Source of the DNA: UBA2428 sp002343545
GTDB taxonomy: Bacteria; Bdellovibrionota; UBA2428
Length of the DNA: 22,272 bases
Assembly (NCBI GenBank): GCA_937952285.1
Contig: CALFZE010000093.1
Span: 1-22,272 of the forward strand
Reading direction: 5' to 3'
The notes under the pieces are model-generated. The model had not been told where the DNA came from and did no database searches. It worked only from the letters and a program-made list of their open reading frames with translations. Positions 21,077 to 22,272 of the stretch are shown one piece after another. The position numbers and the translations under genes were made by a program. How positions within the stretch are numbered: position 1 is the first letter of the stretch; each line of letters starts with the position of its first letter.

Positions 21077-22272
21077 CGAGCGAAGCCCTCGACGTATTCT
21101 ACCCATTGGGTCATCCGGCTAAAACCCAGAAGCGCCGCAAAGAGAAGAATCGTCGAGAGAACGCCCGCAAAAGTCGCCCCGAAGGACGCGCGGGTGCCGC
21201 TTTTCGCGGAAGTCCCCGCCTGGAAGAGGGGCATGAAGAGACGGAGGTAGTAAGCCAGGCCCAGGAGCGAGCCCAGCACGAGCACCGCCGCCGAAGCGAC
21301 GTGACCCGCGCGCCAGATGTCCTGGAGCAAGAGGTACTTACCCAGGAAGCCGGGCAGGGGGGGCAAGCCGGCGATCGAGAAGATCGCGAGCGCGAAGCTT
21401 CCCACCATCCAAGCCGACCGCGGCGCCAAAAGCTCGCCCAGCTCCGAAACGGCCACGTCTTCGTGCGACGCTCGGCCCGAGCTCGAAATCATGGACTCCG
21501 TCCACGCCAGTACGCAGATCAGCGCCGCACCGTAGAGCCCGAGCGCCACGAGCACCGAAGTCATCGACTCGGGACCGGCGGCCATCGCGAGCCCCGCGTA
21601 TCCGGCGTTCGCGACGCCGGAATAGGCAAGCATCCGGCGGATCTTGGTCTGCGCGAGCGCGACCAAGTTACCGACGACCACGCTGATCATCGACAACGCC
21701 ATCAAGACCTTGACGACTTCGGGAAGCGCGTAGGCCCCCGTCAACTGAAGCATAACCATGAGACCGGCGAAGACGCTGACCTTCGTGGCCGTTCCGAGGA
21801 AAGCCGCGACGCCCGTCGGGGATCCTTGGTAAACGTCCGCCGCCCACATGTGGAAGGGCGCCAGCGCGACCTTGAAGGCGAGCGAGACGCTCACCAGCAA
21901 GAACGCCGTCACCGCGAGGGCCCGTCCGACCGGGCTGGGGCCCGAGAGCATCTCGCGCGTCTTCTCGAAATCGAGGCTGCCCGAGAAGCCGTAAAAGAGC
22001 GCGATACCCATCAGCAAGATGGCCGAGGCGAAGGCGCCCATGAGCAGGTACTTAAGTCCCGCCTGCAGGCTCTTCTCGCGGTTCGTATCCAGGGCCACCA
22101 GGATGAAGGCCGGAATCGAAAGGGTCTCAAGCGCCACGAAGAACGAAACCCAATCGCGCGTGCCCGGCAGGAGGGACATTCCCAAAACCGAGGTCAAAAG
22201 CAGCAAAAGCCACTCCGCATGGTCACGTTCTTCGGTGCTCTTCGTGAAGAACGCCGAAAGTAGGGCCAAGGC
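21073..22272 (-). CDS. nuoN: NADH-quinone oxidoreductase subunit N (5' end outside window)
   Basis: About 400 C-terminal residues of a multi-pass membrane protein of the NuoN/MrpD antiporter-like family, a proton-pumping subunit of respiratory complex I. Hallmarks are AFKVALAPFHMWAADVYQGSP, in which the Lys lies in the membrane channel, and TKIRRMLAYSGVANAGY. Later come GLPPLPGFLGKYLLL and a further conserved Lys. At least ten hydrophobic helices are visible. The frame is open to the window edge, so the N-terminus is missing. The stop codon overlaps the start of the TPR gene. NuoN is usually the last gene of the nuo operon, so the genes after it here are an operon extension. Confidence 0.95.
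   Translation of the reverse strand, partial: ALALLSAFFTKSTEERDHAEWLLLLLTSVLGMSLLPGTRDWVSFFVALETLSIPAFILVALDTNREKSLQAGLKYLLMGAFASAILLMGIALFYGFSGSLDFEKTREMLSGPSPVGRALAVTAFLLVSVSLAFKVALAPFHMWAADVYQGSPTGVAAFLGTATKVSVFAGLMVMLQLTGAYALPEVVKVLMALSMISVVVGNLVALAQTKIRRMLAYSGVANAGYAGLAMAAGPESMTSVLVALGLYGAALICVLAWTESMISSSGRASHEDVAVSELGELLAPRSAWMVGSFALAIFSIAGLPPLPGFLGKYLLLQDIWRAGHVASAAVLVLGSLLGLAYYLRLFMPLFQAGTSAKSGTRASFGATFAGVLSTILLFAALLGFSRMTQWVEYVEGFAR

Noticed and set aside
21106..22263. 385-codon plus-strand frame
   Set aside because: Antisense to nuoN; extremely rich in Arg, Glu and His with no hydrophobic core.

Overview
The window is a GC-rich bacterial chromosome segment with tightly packed genes. 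It has stator genes motA/motB, outer-membrane barrels, lipoproteins, small secreted proteins and Gram-negative signal sequences. The gene repertoire (a protein-glutaminase-like secreted enzyme, FHA and GYF/TPR membrane proteins, many lineage-specific exported proteins) suggests a flagellated Bdellovibrionota/Oligoflexia-type bacterium. That placement is inference; no rRNA marker is present.

Layout. 1-3090: the end of a GHMP-family sugar kinase (+), an FHA-domain membrane protein (-), a metallo-beta-lactamase-fold hydrolase (-) and a divergent HAD phosphatase (+). 3168-5234: thyA-folA and an outer-membrane barrel gene whose start overlaps the folA stop. 5239-8117: an exported protein (-), motA-motB (+) behind a sigma-28-like promoter, and a small lipoprotein (-). 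8253-11759: a barrel-like exported protein closed by a terminator, a small membrane protein (-), a 71-residue protein behind a second sigma-28-like promoter, a secreted protein-glutaminase-like protein, and a DUF4287/SRPBCC-like protein. 11812-13731 (-): a 58-residue basic protein and a PHP-type lipoprotein.

13863-16205 is an accessory island: an ASCH-domain gene, a GNAT acetyltransferase gene and two genes for small secreted proteins. The last three are separated by three copies of a repeat (R1-R3) that contains the 3' end of the tRNA-Arg(ACG) gene standing at the island's right edge. Each interval holds exactly one gene and none holds a recombinase. It looks like serial integration at a tRNA gene, or an integron-like cassette row with a tRNA-derived site. 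This is the most unusual structure in the window.

16291-22272 (-) is a housekeeping run reading nuoN, a GYF-TM-TPR protein, serS, tadA and then tRNA-Arg(ACG). TadA is the enzyme that makes inosine at position 34 of that tRNA, so enzyme and substrate are neighbours on the same strand.

All calls rest on reading the sequence and on recognising family motifs. No database search was run. Base composition was judged by eye.
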